This document shows, one piece after another, positions 8,740 through 18,407 of a stretch of DNA of 46,469 bases; the stretch's first letter is position 1; each line of letters starts with the position of its first letter. A program made the position numbers and the translations under genes. The stretch is from the NCBI GenBank assembly GCA_015228995.1, contig JADGCM010000001.1, forward strand, positions 1 through 46,469. Direction: 5' to 3'. The notes under the pieces are model-generated. The model saw only the letters and a program-made list of their open reading frames with translations, was not told where the DNA came from and did not search any database. Origin of the DNA: Magnetococcales bacterium. GTDB lineage: Bacteria; Pseudomonadota; Magnetococcia; Magnetococcales; JADGCH01.

Positions 8740-9518
8740 GCATTGTCAGGTTATCTGTTGCAATTGATGACGCGGTGCTGGATACCCCGCTAGAACTTCC
8801 CGCATCCGCTAGGGCTGAGCTGGCTGATTGGCAAGTGACTCCGGGTGCAGTGGTCACAATACAGGATAGCCGAGGGCTGTTTTATCGGGCTCATTGGCAT
8901 CACGATGGTACCCATCTACGGCCATTCGAGCGACTGCCAGAAAATGTTGAACCGCGCTGGCCACGACGCCTGTTCCAGGCCATTCCCGACCAACAACGGA
9001 TGAGCTGGATTGTCCAAAAAGGAGTTGAACTGGGGGTGACCATGGTGCAGCCGTTACACACCGCGCATTCCAACCCATTTCCTGATGGGGAAGCCGGACG
9101 GCAACAGCTACGGACTTGGCGCAGGCTGGCCCTATCCGCAGCCAAACAGTGCCGCCGAGCAGTGATTCCAGAGATCCGGGCGCCGCTACCGTTGTCGCAA
9201 CTGTTAACAGAGTGGCGACAGTCATCTGATAACGTCAGGCGGCTTCGTGCTGACGTGCGTGGCCTACGCTGGCCGTTGTCGGACTGGACCAGACAATCTT
9301 TTCAGCAACCTATTGATCTGCTCATCGGACCAGAGGGGGGATGGAACGAGCAAGAACGGCAGCAGACCGATGCCAGCGGTGTGGTGGCCATTGCCTTAGG
9401 ACCACGCGTGCTGCGCACCGAGACGGCAGCAGTCGCTGCATTGACCATTCTGATGATGATGGATGACGTCACTCCGTCACAGCTATCAATACCGCCACTC
9501 TGCCTCAACCACAGTTAA
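8736..9518 (+). CDS. rsmE: 16S rRNA (uracil(1498)-N3)-methyltransferase RsmE
   Basis: Methylates N3 of U1498 in 16S rRNA using SAM. The 260-aa protein has the family plan: an N-terminal PUA-like part (with HLRPFERLPENV), then a SPOUT domain with QKGVELGV, SAAKQCRRAVIPEI, LLIGPEGGWNEQE (GPEGG at 198-202) and ALGPRVLRTETAA. All the main SAM-knot motifs are present. The start ATG 8736 overlaps the trmJ stop (ATGA), so the two RNA methyltransferases appear co-translated at the end of the envelope operon. The 3' end overlaps the end of the convergent maeB by 33 bp. The residues after TILMMMD form a short non-conserved tail. Confidence 0.94.
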   Translation: MSIVRLSVAIDDAVLDTPLELPASARAELADWQVTPGAVVTIQDSRGLFYRAHWHHDGTHLRPFERLPENVEPRWPRRLFQAIPDQQRMSWIVQKGVELGVTMVQPLHTAHSNPFPDGEAGRQQLRTWRRLALSAAKQCRRAVIPEIRAPLPLSQLLTEWRQSSDNVRRLRADVRGLRWPLSDWTRQSFQQPIDLLIGPEGGWNEQERQQTDASGVVAIALGPRVLRTETAAVAALTILMMMDDVTPSQLSIPPLCLNHS

Positions 9519-11786
9519 AGCAATCATGTTGACGATACGCCGCACCGTGGCAGTAGGCGTCAGGACATGTACCGGTCTGGCGGCACCCAGTAGGATTGGA
9601 CCAACGGTCAGATTATCGCCCGCAGCGATTTTAAGCAGGTTAAAGGCAATATTGGCCGCATCCAGGTTGGGCATGACCAGCAGATTGGCGCTGTTTTTTA
9701 GGCGAGATTCAGGCATGACACGGTGACGAATCTGTTCGTCCAACGCTGCATCGCCGTGCATTTCGCCATCTACCTCTAGTTGGGGAGCCCGTTCATTGAG
9801 TAGTCGTAACACTTCACGCATTTTGATGGAGGAGGGGCTCTCTTCGCTGCCAAACGAAGAGTGTGACAACAAGGCCACCCGCGGTGTGATACCGAAGCGA
9901 CGGATGACTCCACAAGCAAGCAAGGTGGTTTCGGCAAGCTGTTCGGCGCTCGGGTTGTAGGTCACATAAGTATCGGTGAGGAACAGCGTCCGTCCCGGCA
10001 GCATCAGCAGGTTCATGGCCGCATAATGGTTGACGTTAGCGGCGTAACCAATCACGTCAGCGACGTAATTACGGTGTAAGGTGTGGTGGTCGAGTGTGCC
10101 ACACACCAAGCCATCGGCATCTCCCAGACGCACCGCCATGGCCCCGATCAGCGTATTGTGGCGAAGCATTTCGCGCCTAGCATAATCGCTCGATACCCCT
10201 TTGCGTGCCATCAGATGGTAATACTCCCGCCAGTAACGATCAAAGCGGGGGTGGTGGTCCGGGTCAATGACTTCAAAGTCGACCCCTATTTCTAGCCGCA
10301 GGCCAGCTTGTTCGATCCGTTCGACAATGATGGCGGGGTGGCCAATCAAGATCGGTTGTGCCATCCTTTCATCGACGATCACCTGCACGGCTCGTAACAG
10401 CCGCTCATCTTCCCCTTCAGCCAGTACAATGCGCTTCGGCGCCCGTTTGGCTTGAGTGAAAATCGGCTTCATGATGATGCCGGAGTGATAAACAAACTCG
10501 TTTAGATGGTCGATATAGCGTTCAAAGTTGGCCAGCGGTCGAGTAGCCACCCCTGACTCCATGGCAGCACGTGCCACTGCGGGAGCAATTTTGACAATCA
10601 GACGCGGGTCAAACGGCCTTGGGATCAGGTATTCTGGACCGAAGCCGGTCAATGGTTCGCCGTAGACCTCTTGCACCACATCGGACATTTCGGCTTGGGC
10701 CAGCTCCACCAATGCTTGCACCGCCGCTAAATTCATGGCATCGGTGATGGTGGTGGCACCGACATCCAGGGCGCCGCGAAAGATAAAAGGGAAACAGAGC
10801 ACATTATTGACTTGATTGGGATAATCAGAGCGTCCCGTGGCGATCATGGCGTCAGAACGGACCGATTGTACCAGCTCAGGCATAATTTCCGGTGTCGGAT
10901 TGGCCAAAGCTAGCACCAGTGGTCGTGGTGCCATACTCGCCACCATAGCGCTGGTGACCACGCCACCAGCCGACAGGCCAAGGAACACATCGGCATCAAC
11001 CATGACCTCCGCCAAGGTACGGGCAGCGGTGGTTTGAGCATAACGAGATTTAATTTCATCCATGCCAACAGGGCGGCCAACGTAGACGACACCATCAATA
11101 TCAGTAACCCAGATCTGCGCCGGGGTTAGACCTACTTTGACCAATAAATCCAGGCAGGCCAACGCCGCCGCTCCAGCACCAGAGGTGACCAGTTTGATCT
11201 GTTGCAACGACTTACCAGCCAACTTGAGGCCATTGATAATGGCCGCCGCGACCACGATGGCCGTACCATGTTGATCATCATGAAAAACCGGTATCTTGAG
11301 CCGTTCACGCAACTTACGCTCGATATAGAAGCACTCTGGAGCCTTGATATCTTCCAGGTTGATACCGCCAAAGGTTGGTTCAAGAGCAGCAATGATGTCG
11401 ATCAGCCGGTCTGGATCGGTTTCAGCGATTTCAATATCGAAAACGTCAATGCCGGCAAAACGCTTAAACAGCACCGCTTTGCCCTCCATGACTGGCTTGG
11501 CTGCTAACGGTCCGATGGCTCCCAACCCGAGCACAGCACTACCGTTGGTGACCACACCAACCAAGTTAGCGCGTGCTGTTAGAGTGTTGACCTCAAGCGG
11601 ATCAACCACGATGGCTTCGCAGGCTGCTGCCACCCCTGGTGAGTAGGCCATCGATAGATCGTACTGATTGGTCAGCTGTTTGGTGGGCTGCACCGCGATC
11701 TTACCCGCCTTAGGTTGGCGGTGGTAATAAAGGGCGGCCTGACGCAGATCGACAGCGGGGCGAGATTTGGGGTCAGTGGCTACCAT
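9486..11786 (-). CDS. maeB: NADP-dependent malic enzyme with C-terminal phosphotransacetylase-like domain
   Basis: Decarboxylates malate to pyruvate and CO2, giving NADPH. The N-terminal half (residues ~1-430) holds the malic enzyme signatures NQYDLSMAYSPGVAAAC, EDIKAPECF, PVFHDDQHGTAIV and the NAD(P)-binding TSGAGAAALA. The C-terminal half resembles phosphate acetyltransferase (ILAEGEDERLL-like start, GDADGLVCGT, LTDTYVTYNPSAEQLAE), which in MaeB proteins is usually regulatory. I use ATG 11786 (766 aa; E. coli has 759). A TTG at 11828 would add 14 residues inside the upstream gene. The upstream secreted-protein gene ends within this start region (its stop is at 11780-11782), so the two frames overlap by 7 bp. 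Confidence 0.95.
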   Translation of the reverse strand: MVATDPKSRPAVDLRQAALYYHRQPKAGKIAVQPTKQLTNQYDLSMAYSPGVAAACEAIVVDPLEVNTLTARANLVGVVTNGSAVLGLGAIGPLAAKPVMEGKAVLFKRFAGIDVFDIEIAETDPDRLIDIIAALEPTFGGINLEDIKAPECFYIERKLRERLKIPVFHDDQHGTAIVVAAAIINGLKLAGKSLQQIKLVTSGAGAAALACLDLLVKVGLTPAQIWVTDIDGVVYVGRPVGMDEIKSRYAQTTAARTLAEVMVDADVFLGLSAGGVVTSAMVASMAPRPLVLALANPTPEIMPELVQSVRSDAMIATGRSDYPNQVNNVLCFPFIFRGALDVGATTITDAMNLAAVQALVELAQAEMSDVVQEVYGEPLTGFGPEYLIPRPFDPRLIVKIAPAVARAAMESGVATRPLANFERYIDHLNEFVYHSGIIMKPIFTQAKRAPKRIVLAEGEDERLLRAVQVIVDERMAQPILIGHPAIIVERIEQAGLRLEIGVDFEVIDPDHHPRFDRYWREYYHLMARKGVSSDYARREMLRHNTLIGAMAVRLGDADGLVCGTLDHHTLHRNYVADVIGYAANVNHYAAMNLLMLPGRTLFLTDTYVTYNPSAEQLAETTLLACGVIRRFGITPRVALLSHSSFGSEESPSSIKMREVLRLLNERAPQLEVDGEMHGDAALDEQIRHRVMPESRLKNSANLLVMPNLDAANIAFNLLKIAAGDNLTVGPILLGAARPVHVLTPTATVRRIVNMIALTVVEAEWRY

Positions 11787-12199
11787 AGTTTGGGTCTCAG
11801 GCTGCCACCCTGGAGCGAAGCGTTCCAAGTGCCCCCAGAACCCTCAGCACTGTCACAGTACGACCACTGCCCCTTCAGACTGTAGTCGCTGTCGGTAGGT
11901 GCCCAGGTCACCCTGCCCCAATAGTGGGTACCCAATTTCTTATCGTTGCAACGCTGTTCAGAAGTGGGTTGCAGCCAAGTGAGGTACAAGGCACCACTGG
12001 GAGTCATGTTACCAGAAAGGGTTCCATTAAACTTGGGGTAACTACCAGCGACGCTTCCATCTGGACTCACGTCAAGATAAACGGGGCCGAAGTCGGAACT
12101 CCAGCTGCTGCGCCCCGGGGCGACGTCGTCCGCTATAGCTACCCATGTAGCGATACCAAGCGGAACGCTGACCCATGCGATTACGCTCCATTTCATCAT
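11780..12199 (-). CDS. Small secreted protein, probable beta-rich (lipocalin/avidin-like pattern)
   Basis: Function unknown. The 139-aa product begins with a good signal peptide (MMKWSVIAWVSVPLGIATWVAIA, cleavage near IADD). The mature part is rich in Gly, Ser, Trp and Thr in an alternating pattern (FGPVYLDVSPDGSVAGSY, GTLSGNMTPSG, WGRVTWAP, YSLKGQWSYC). Such patterns occur in small secreted antiparallel beta-barrels; this is inferred from pattern only. Two Cys (in QRCND and SYCDS) could form a disulfide in the periplasm. A possible promoter on the minus strand is TTGTTG (12242-12237), 16 bp, CATAAT (12220-12215), although this leaves a very short leader. It lies directly before maeB, but no functional link is evident. 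Confidence 0.6.
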   Translation of the reverse strand: MMKWSVIAWVSVPLGIATWVAIADDVAPGRSSWSSDFGPVYLDVSPDGSVAGSYPKFNGTLSGNMTPSGALYLTWLQPTSEQRCNDKKLGTHYWGRVTWAPTDSDYSLKGQWSYCDSAEGSGGTWNASLQGGSLRPKLW

Positions 12200-12264
12200 A
12201 GTTCATCCGTATAAATTATGGGACCAAATTTTAAGGCAACAAGCCCGTGTACAGCCCTATCAAT

Positions 12265-12314
12265 GCCGCTATCATGACAACAAATTACAACCGATGCAAC
12301 ACCTTATCAATACC
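12265..12314. repeat. Dispersed ~50-bp repeat, copy 1
   Basis: About 50 bases here match 26401-26450 with only a handful of differences. The most conserved core is ATCATGACAACAAATT followed by CCGATGCAACAC and TTATCAATA. It lies 66 bp upstream of the minus-strand secreted-protein gene and 42 bp after the alpha-E gene. Copy 2 also lies upstream of a minus-strand gene in the same orientation. It may be a shared control element or a remnant of a mobile sequence. Confidence 0.7.
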
Positions 12315-12355
12315 AATTCTTAAGTCAACGTACCCTAGCGATTAACAATATAGGG

Positions 12356-13294
12356 CTATCGTCGAGAAAAATAGGTAGTGGCAATCTGCTGATGTAGCTG
12401 CCCTAAAGCGAGTTGCAGATCGTCCATGAATTTACTCAAACCGTGCTGCATGAGCAGTGATAAATCACTCTCTTCTATCATCTGTTTGAGCTGTTCTACA
12501 TGCTCAAGGGGGTGAGTGCTGTTTACCATTGTTGTGAGAGCCAAGGCAATTTCATGCATGCAGTAGTAAAAAGTACGCGGGAACAGACGATCACGCAGCA
12601 GAAACGACAGGACGTCAATGTCAGTAATGCGTGGGTTGATTTGGCGCCGATACATCTGTTCCCCAGAAACACAACGCAATAGGTTGAGCCACTGAATCTG
12701 GGCAAACGGAAACGGTCCATCCGAAGTATGGAGTGCCAGGTAGCTTGATCGAACATCAAGGATACGGGTAGTCATATCTGCCCTTTCCAAATGCTGACCA
12801 ATACGGAAGAAATCAAAGGCCGTTCCACGTGATAAGGTACCAGTTAATAGCCCAATCAGCTCCTGACATTTACGGATGACAACACGCAGAAAGCGGTCCC
12901 AGTGGCCAGTTTCAATACCATTGTCGGCGTATTCGCGTATGTACAGGTAGAGCTGGTTAAGGCTTTCCCAGAACTCACGAGGAAATATGTCGCGTATGGT
13001 GCGTAGGTTATTGCGCGCATAGGTAATGGAGCTGAGTAAGGATGAATGATTGTCAGGTTGGCTGATAAGGAACGCGAGCACAGACGATTCATTACTCTGC
13101 TGACATAGAGAGTGGAATAGCTCACTATTACCGGTAATGGTAACCAGCTGTTCCCAGCCAAAATGCGGATGGGCACGACAGATAGGTAGATCAAGAAGCA
13201 TCGTTTTGGTAACGCTAATCAATCGAGCACCATTCTCAACCCGTTCCAAGTTACGTCCCATCCAGTAAATATTTTCAGCAACGCGCGATAGCAT
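12356..13294 (-). CDS. Alpha-E domain protein (DUF403 family)
   Basis: The 312-aa product starts with the alpha-E hallmark MLSRVAENIYWMGRNLERVE and is predicted all-helical throughout, with conserved charged patches such as GRTAFDFFRIGQHLERADMT-like and a late LFPRTFYYCMHE segment. Alpha-E proteins have no proven activity; they occur almost always beside circularly permuted ATP-grasp and transglutaminase genes in predicted peptide-synthesis clusters (the amidoligase work of Iyer, Aravind and colleagues). Here it follows the ATP-grasp gene by 2 bp, so the two are surely co-transcribed. A second alpha-E domain is fused to an ATP-grasp in the gene at 18408. No terminator is evident downstream. 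Confidence 0.9.
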   Translation of the reverse strand: MLSRVAENIYWMGRNLERVENGARLISVTKTMLLDLPICRAHPHFGWEQLVTITGNSELFHSLCQQSNESSVLAFLISQPDNHSSLLSSITYARNNLRTIRDIFPREFWESLNQLYLYIREYADNGIETGHWDRFLRVVIRKCQELIGLLTGTLSRGTAFDFFRIGQHLERADMTTRILDVRSSYLALHTSDGPFPFAQIQWLNLLRCVSGEQMYRRQINPRITDIDVLSFLLRDRLFPRTFYYCMHEIALALTTMVNSTHPLEHVEQLKQMIEESDLSLLMQHGLSKFMDDLQLALGQLHQQIATTYFSRR

Positions 13295-13296
13295 GA

Positions 13297-14739
13297 CTAG
13301 TCCTCCACAATCCAGGTGTCTTTACTTCCTCCACCTTGAGATGAGTTGACCACAAGCGATCCTTTGCGTAGGGCTACCCGTGTCAACCCGCCTGCTGTGA
13401 CGTATGAATGGCGACCTTGAAGGATGAATGGACGTAGGTCAACATGGCGAGGTTGGACACCCTCATCGGTCAAAGTCGGTACCGTTGACAGCGCAATTGT
13501 TGGTTGGGCGATGTAGTTGCGAGGATTATTCCGGATGCACCAAGCCATTTTTTCACGTTCTTCTGTAGTTGCGTAGGGACCGATCATCATGCCGTAACCG
13601 CCCGATTCATTGGCTGGCTTGACGACCAGTTGGTCAAGATGTTCCAATACGTACTGCCGGTCGTTGGCGTCAAGACATTTCCAGGTTTGGACATTGGGCA
13701 ACATAATCTCTTCTCCGAGATAGTAGCGAATCACCTGTGGAATATAGGCATAGACTACTTTATCGTCCGCTATCCCGGCTCCTGGGGCATTGACCAATGC
13801 CACACGGTGGTTGCGCCAAGCCCGTATTAATCCTGGTACACCTAAACAAGAGTCGGAGTGAAATACCTCTGGATCTAGAAACAGGTCATCAACACGGCGG
13901 TAAATGACATCAACCCGTTTCGGGCCAGCAATGGTCTTCATATAGACACAGTCGTCATCGCCAACCATCAGGTCGCTGCCCTCGACCAGCTCAATGCCCA
14001 TGCGTTGGGCCAGATAGAGATGTTCAAAATAGGCAGAATTATAAATGCCAGGCGTCAACAACACCACTTGTGGGTGGTCATGAGGGCGTGGGGTGAGCGA
14101 CGCCAACATATCATATAGTTGCGAAGGATAGTCATCAACAGGAACGATGTTATGGGTATCAAATAGTTCTGGAAAAACTCTTTTGGTTACCAGGCGGTTT
14201 TCCAGCATATAGGAGACGCCAGATGGCACGCGCAAATTGTCTTCCAATACGTGCAATACCCCGTGCTGGTCCCGTATCAGATCACTACCGCAGATGTGAG
14301 CCCATACCCCCCAGGCCAATTTCATACCCACACATTGGGGACGAAAATTTTTCGAGTCAGCCAGTAGTTCAGCTGGAAAGACCTTGTCGCGGATGATGCG
14401 CTGTGATCCATACAAGTCACCAATGAACATGTTAATGGCTGTCATGCGTTGAATCAGACCTGCCTGAGTGTGTTGCCACTCCGATTTGGCTAACAGGCGC
14501 GGAATAATATCGAAAGGCCAAACACGGTCAATATTGTCACCATCGGAATAAACCGTAAAAGTAATTCCAAGATCGATAATGGTATTGTTGGCGTCCTGTT
14601 GGCGTTGTTGCAGTGACTGTTCACCCAACTCAGATAGATAATGATGCAAGGCTGACGTACTTGGACGTGCCAAGCAGTCCGAATTGATCATCTCATCGAA
14701 AGCTGTTGTACGCTGATAACGGGTCCAATCAATAGTCAT
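13297..14739 (-). CDS. Circularly permuted ATP-grasp protein (stand-alone)
   Basis: Predicted ATP-dependent carboxylate-amine ligase of unknown substrate. The 480-aa protein shows the family blocks FTVYSDGDNIDRVWPFDIIP, FIGDLYGSQRII, VLEDNLRVPSGVSYMLENR, LLTPGIYNSAYFEH, DVIYRRVDDLFLDPE, VNAPGAGIADDK and the Gly-rich ATP loop VVKPANESGGYGM (Lys374), ending TRVALRKGSLVVNSSQGGG. The start is ATG 14739, not the upstream 14760, because GAGGAGGA (14754-14747) lies 7 nt before it. Transcribed divergently from the transglutaminase/DUF2126 gene and followed immediately by an alpha-E gene. Unlike the fused paralogue at 18408 it keeps a canonical Gly-rich loop, so it is the better candidate for the active ligase. 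Confidence 0.9.
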   Translation of the reverse strand: MTIDWTRYQRTTAFDEMINSDCLARPSTSALHHYLSELGEQSLQQRQQDANNTIIDLGITFTVYSDGDNIDRVWPFDIIPRLLAKSEWQHTQAGLIQRMTAINMFIGDLYGSQRIIRDKVFPAELLADSKNFRPQCVGMKLAWGVWAHICGSDLIRDQHGVLHVLEDNLRVPSGVSYMLENRLVTKRVFPELFDTHNIVPVDDYPSQLYDMLASLTPRPHDHPQVVLLTPGIYNSAYFEHLYLAQRMGIELVEGSDLMVGDDDCVYMKTIAGPKRVDVIYRRVDDLFLDPEVFHSDSCLGVPGLIRAWRNHRVALVNAPGAGIADDKVVYAYIPQVIRYYLGEEIMLPNVQTWKCLDANDRQYVLEHLDQLVVKPANESGGYGMMIGPYATTEEREKMAWCIRNNPRNYIAQPTIALSTVPTLTDEGVQPRHVDLRPFILQGRHSYVTAGGLTRVALRKGSLVVNSSQGGGSKDTWIVED

Positions 14740-15053
14740 GGTACGATCCTCCTCATCCATGTCATTTACCGTCTACATATATGATGATAAAGCAATGATC
14801 GCGCCACTACGCTATTGCATTGTTGATAGAGATCTTTTGAGCTGCTTGTGACTGTAAAAATGGCCATTATGTATAAATAATAGGCACCTCGTTTATGACA
14901 ATGAACATAAAATAAGCACATCATCACTGTTAGAACGCGTAAAACAGCCTGTGGACTCTGCTTGCGTGGTTGGCGCGTCTTTTGTTGTAGTGTTTTTGGT
15001 AATGATCGTGCGATAGGCACATCTATTCCTAAAATCTGACCTTGGAGCCCCCC
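14740..15053. promoter_or_regulatory. Divergent intergenic control region of the ATP-grasp / transglutaminase cluster
   Basis: This 314-bp stretch has no credible gene; the minus-strand open frame 14766-15281 runs mostly antisense to the transglutaminase gene. It is AT-rich around 14850-14920 compared with its flanks and must hold the promoters for both directions. The best plus-strand candidate is GTGACT (14848-14853), 18 bp, TATAAA (14872-14877), which would leave a leader of about 170 nt. I see no convincing minus-strand promoter and no operator palindrome. At its edges lie strong ribosome-binding sequences for both genes (GAGGAGGA on minus, GGAG at 15044-15047 on plus). Confidence 0.45.
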
Positions 15054-18000
15054 ATGACCATACGTGTTGCCATACGTCATCAGACCCATTATCAATATGA
15101 CCGGGCGACGCTGCTGTTGCCCCACGTCTTTCGGCTGCGTCCAGCGGCTCATTGCCGCACGCCGATTCGAAGCTACACGCTGCGAATCACGCCTGAAAAC
15201 CATTTCTTGAACTGGCAGCAAGATCCATTCGGTAACTTCCTGGCTCGCGTGGTTTTTCAAGACAGGACGCGCAGTATGCACATTGATGTTGAGGTGATCG
15301 CCGACATGACGGTGATTAATCCATTCGATTTCTTTGTCGAGGAGTCGGCCGAATTCTACCCCTTCTGCTACGACACTGGGGAAAAACAGTCGTTACAACC
15401 CTATTTGGAGATTGATGATACGGGTCCGTTAGTGCATCAGTGGTTGGCCGATGTGTCACGTCAGCGGCAAAAAACGGTGGGCTTTTTGGTAGCGCTGAAC
15501 CAGCATTTATGGCGATCAATCCGTTATACTATCCGTTTAGAACCTGGCGTGCAGTCCTGCGAAGAGACGCTCAACAAGCGGAGTGGTTCATGTCGTGATA
15601 CGGCTTGGTTACTGGTACAGATCATGCGCCATCTCGGCTTGGCGTCTCGGTTTGTTTCAGGTTATTTGGTGCAACTTAAGCCGGATATAGCCTCTCTCGA
15701 CGGACCATCAGGACCAGTAAGTGATTTTACCGATCTACATGCTTGGGCTGAGGTTTATGTGCCAGGTGCCGGTTGGATTGGGTTAGATCCAACCTCTGGT
15801 CTGTTTGCTGGTGAGGGACATATTCCTCTGGCTTGTACACCTCATTATCGTGACGCTGCTCCAATTATCGGTGATGTTGAAGCGTGTGAGAGCACCTTCT
15901 CTTTTGATAACCAAGTCGTGCGTATTCTAGAAACTCCACGCGTTACCAAACCATACAGAGATGAGCAATGGGCAGATATTCAGGCATTGGGTCGTCAGGT
16001 AGATGAGCAATTATTACAACAAGATGTACGTCTCACCATGGGTGGAGAGCCTACCTTTGTTGCTATTGATCACCCAGATGACCCAGAGTGGAACTTTACT
16101 GCCGACAGCCCCAAAAAACGGCAACTGGCTGGCGATTTATTGCGCAGGCTACAACGTTGTTTTGCCCCCGGTGGCTTACTTCACTATGGCCAAGGTAAAT
16201 GGTACCCAGGCGAGCCGTTACCACGTTGGCGTCTAAGTTGTTTTTGGCGTCGAGACGGCCAACCGCTCTGGCATGACCCGGCATTATTGGCTATTGAGGA
16301 CCAGTTATCCCAGTACGATATTGACCATGCTAGGTGTTTTATCGATAGGCTTGCTACAGCCTTAGGTATCGAGAACCAGCATGTTTTGACCAGCTACGAA
16401 GATCCTTTTTATCATGTTTGGCAAGAACAGCAATTGCCAGACAATATTGATCCCTTGGCGTTAGATCTGACCGATGCATCGGAGCGGCAGCGGCTGGCGC
16501 GCGTTTTGGAGCAAGGGCTTAATACGCCAGCTGGTTTTGTGTTGCCATTGCGATGGCATGAACGTCGTCGGTGTTGGTGCAGCAGCCGTTGGCCATTACG
16601 ACGAGGGCAGCTATTCCTATTGCCAGGCGATTCACCCATGGGATTGCGGTTGCCAATCGATTCGTTGCCTATCGAATCAGCAACGATTATTCACACAGCC
16701 CTTTGTGTTGAGCCTCGTCAGGGTCGGTTGCATTTATTCATGCCGCCAATAGAGCTGTTGGAACAGTGGTCGGCGCTGGTGGCCGTTATTGAGACAATAG
16801 CAGCTGAGCTACAACTGCCTGTTGTATTGGAAGGTTATGATCCGCCACAAGATGAACGGCTGCAACGTCTGTTAGTGACACCAGATCCAGGTGTCATTGA
16901 GGTCAATATCCATCCAGCTGCATCCTGGCAAGAGCTAGAAAATATCACCGTTCTGCTCTATCAAGAGGCACGGTTAGCTCGACTGGCCACTGAGAAATTC
17001 ATGCTTGATGGTCGCCACAGCGGTACCGGCGGAGGTAACCATGTCACCATCGGTGGCCCCACTCCAGTGGATAGCCCGATGCTACGTCGTCCTGACCTAT
17101 TACGCAGCCTCATCACTTACTGGCAGCACCATCCAGGACTTTCTTACCTCTTTTCTGGGCTGTTTATCGGCCCTACTAGCCAGGCTCCACGCATCGATGA
17201 AGCGCGCATGGAGGCGCTATACGAGTTGGAAATAGCTTTTCAACAAATGCCAACCGGTGAAGTGACAACACCTTGGCTGGTTGATCGGTTGTTGCGTCAC
17301 TTGTTAGTTGATTTGACTGGTAATACCCATCGTGCAGAGTTTTGTATCGATAAACTTTATTCTCCTGATGGTCCATCGGGTCGTTTAGGACTGGTGGAGT
17401 TGCGTGCTTTTGAAATGCCCCCTCATGCTCACATGAGTTTGGTGCAGATGTTGTTATTGCGTGGATTGATTGCTTGGTTTTGGCAACAACCCTACCATCA
17501 CCGATTGGTACGTTGGGGTACCGAGTTGCATGACCGGTTTATGCTGCCTTATTACGTGGTGCATGATGTACGTGCCGTATTCGCCGATCTGCGCCGTGCC
17601 GGATTCAATTTTCAGGACAGTTGGCTTGATCCATTTTTGGAATTTCGTTTTCCGCGTTACGGAGTGGTGCGTCTTGATGAAATCGAGTTGGAGTTGCGTA
17701 TGGCCATTGAGCCATGGCATGTGTTAGGGGAAGAGGTGACTCGTGCCGGTACCGCCCGTTTTGTTGATTCGTCTTTGGAGCGGGTACAGGTGCTCTGTTC
17801 TGGTTTGACGGAAGGGCGGTATGTGTTGGTCTGTAATGGCCGCCGTGTGCCCTTGCGTGACACATCGCGCCACGGCCAAGCGGTGACTGGGGTGCGTTAC
17901 CGGGCCTGGAAGCCAGCTTCGGCTCTTCACCCGACTATTGGGGTGCATACGCCACTGGTATTTGATGTAATCGACACATGGAACGGTCACTCTATCGGTG

Positions 18001-18275
18001 GATGCACCTATAATGTTTCTCATCCTGGTGGCCATAGTTATCAACAATTTCCTATCAATAGTTATGAGGCTGAGGCCCGTCGCACCAACCGGTTTCAGGA
18101 GTTTGGTCATACCCCTGGGGTTCTGATGCCTCTACCAGAGATCGTTCGTTTGGGTCGCTTCTACCCCAATGGCCAGCCACCACAGCCGATGGAACCGCCG
18201 CAGGAAGAGCCTTCAGAGGAATATCCACATACGCTTGATCTGCGATGTGCTAACCGTCATGGCTGGACCGACTGA
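15054..18275 (+). CDS. Transglutaminase-like / DUF2126 putative amidoligase fusion protein
   Basis: A 1073-aa two-part protein. The N-terminal part (~1-290) is a bacterial transglutaminase domain: MTIRVAIRHQTHYQYDRA, then a complete papain-like triad with C180 (in GSCRDTAW), H229 (in DLHAWAEVY) and D245 (in GLDPTSG). The rest is DUF2126, annotated as a putative amidoligase: LTMGGEPTFVAIDHPDDPEW, HYGQGKWYPGEPLPRW, GTGGGNHVTIGG, PDLLRSLITYWQHHPGLSY, LVELRAFEMPPH. So one chain probably cleaves or exchanges amide bonds and forms others. Start ATG 15054 has GGAG 7 nt upstream; TTG 15042 is less likely. Divergent from the stand-alone ATP-grasp and followed after 132 bp by the fused ATP-grasp/alpha-E gene. 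Cytoplasmic; no signal peptide. Natural substrate unknown. Confidence 0.92.
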   Translation: MTIRVAIRHQTHYQYDRATLLLPHVFRLRPAAHCRTPIRSYTLRITPENHFLNWQQDPFGNFLARVVFQDRTRSMHIDVEVIADMTVINPFDFFVEESAEFYPFCYDTGEKQSLQPYLEIDDTGPLVHQWLADVSRQRQKTVGFLVALNQHLWRSIRYTIRLEPGVQSCEETLNKRSGSCRDTAWLLVQIMRHLGLASRFVSGYLVQLKPDIASLDGPSGPVSDFTDLHAWAEVYVPGAGWIGLDPTSGLFAGEGHIPLACTPHYRDAAPIIGDVEACESTFSFDNQVVRILETPRVTKPYRDEQWADIQALGRQVDEQLLQQDVRLTMGGEPTFVAIDHPDDPEWNFTADSPKKRQLAGDLLRRLQRCFAPGGLLHYGQGKWYPGEPLPRWRLSCFWRRDGQPLWHDPALLAIEDQLSQYDIDHARCFIDRLATALGIENQHVLTSYEDPFYHVWQEQQLPDNIDPLALDLTDASERQRLARVLEQGLNTPAGFVLPLRWHERRRCWCSSRWPLRRGQLFLLPGDSPMGLRLPIDSLPIESATIIHTALCVEPRQGRLHLFMPPIELLEQWSALVAVIETIAAELQLPVVLEGYDPPQDERLQRLLVTPDPGVIEVNIHPAASWQELENITVLLYQEARLARLATEKFMLDGRHSGTGGGNHVTIGGPTPVDSPMLRRPDLLRSLITYWQHHPGLSYLFSGLFIGPTSQAPRIDEARMEALYELEIAFQQMPTGEVTTPWLVDRLLRHLLVDLTGNTHRAEFCIDKLYSPDGPSGRLGLVELRAFEMPPHAHMSLVQMLLLRGLIAWFWQQPYHHRLVRWGTELHDRFMLPYYVVHDVRAVFADLRRAGFNFQDSWLDPFLEFRFPRYGVVRLDEIELELRMAIEPWHVLGEEVTRAGTARFVDSSLERVQVLCSGLTEGRYVLVCNGRRVPLRDTSRHGQAVTGVRYRAWKPASALHPTIGVHTPLVFDVIDTWNGHSIGGCTYNVSHPGGHSYQQFPINSYEAEARRTNRFQEFGHTPGVLMPLPEIVRLGRFYPNGQPPQPMEPPQEEPSEEYPHTLDLRCANRHGWTD

Positions 18276-18407
18276 CAAAGCCAAGCACATTGACCTTTCG
18301 ATATATTTTCGGTAACGTAGCACCGTCGATATCTGAGTAACTGGCGAAGATTCGATAATCAAGTTTTGGAATGGGAGTGCTGTTTTTCTTAAAAAGGATG
18401 TCGATAT

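Noticed and set aside
14766..15281. Minus-strand open frame of 171 aa across the divergent gap
   Set aside because: More than two-fifths of it runs antisense to the well-supported transglutaminase gene, it has no family motif, and its start lies inside that gene.
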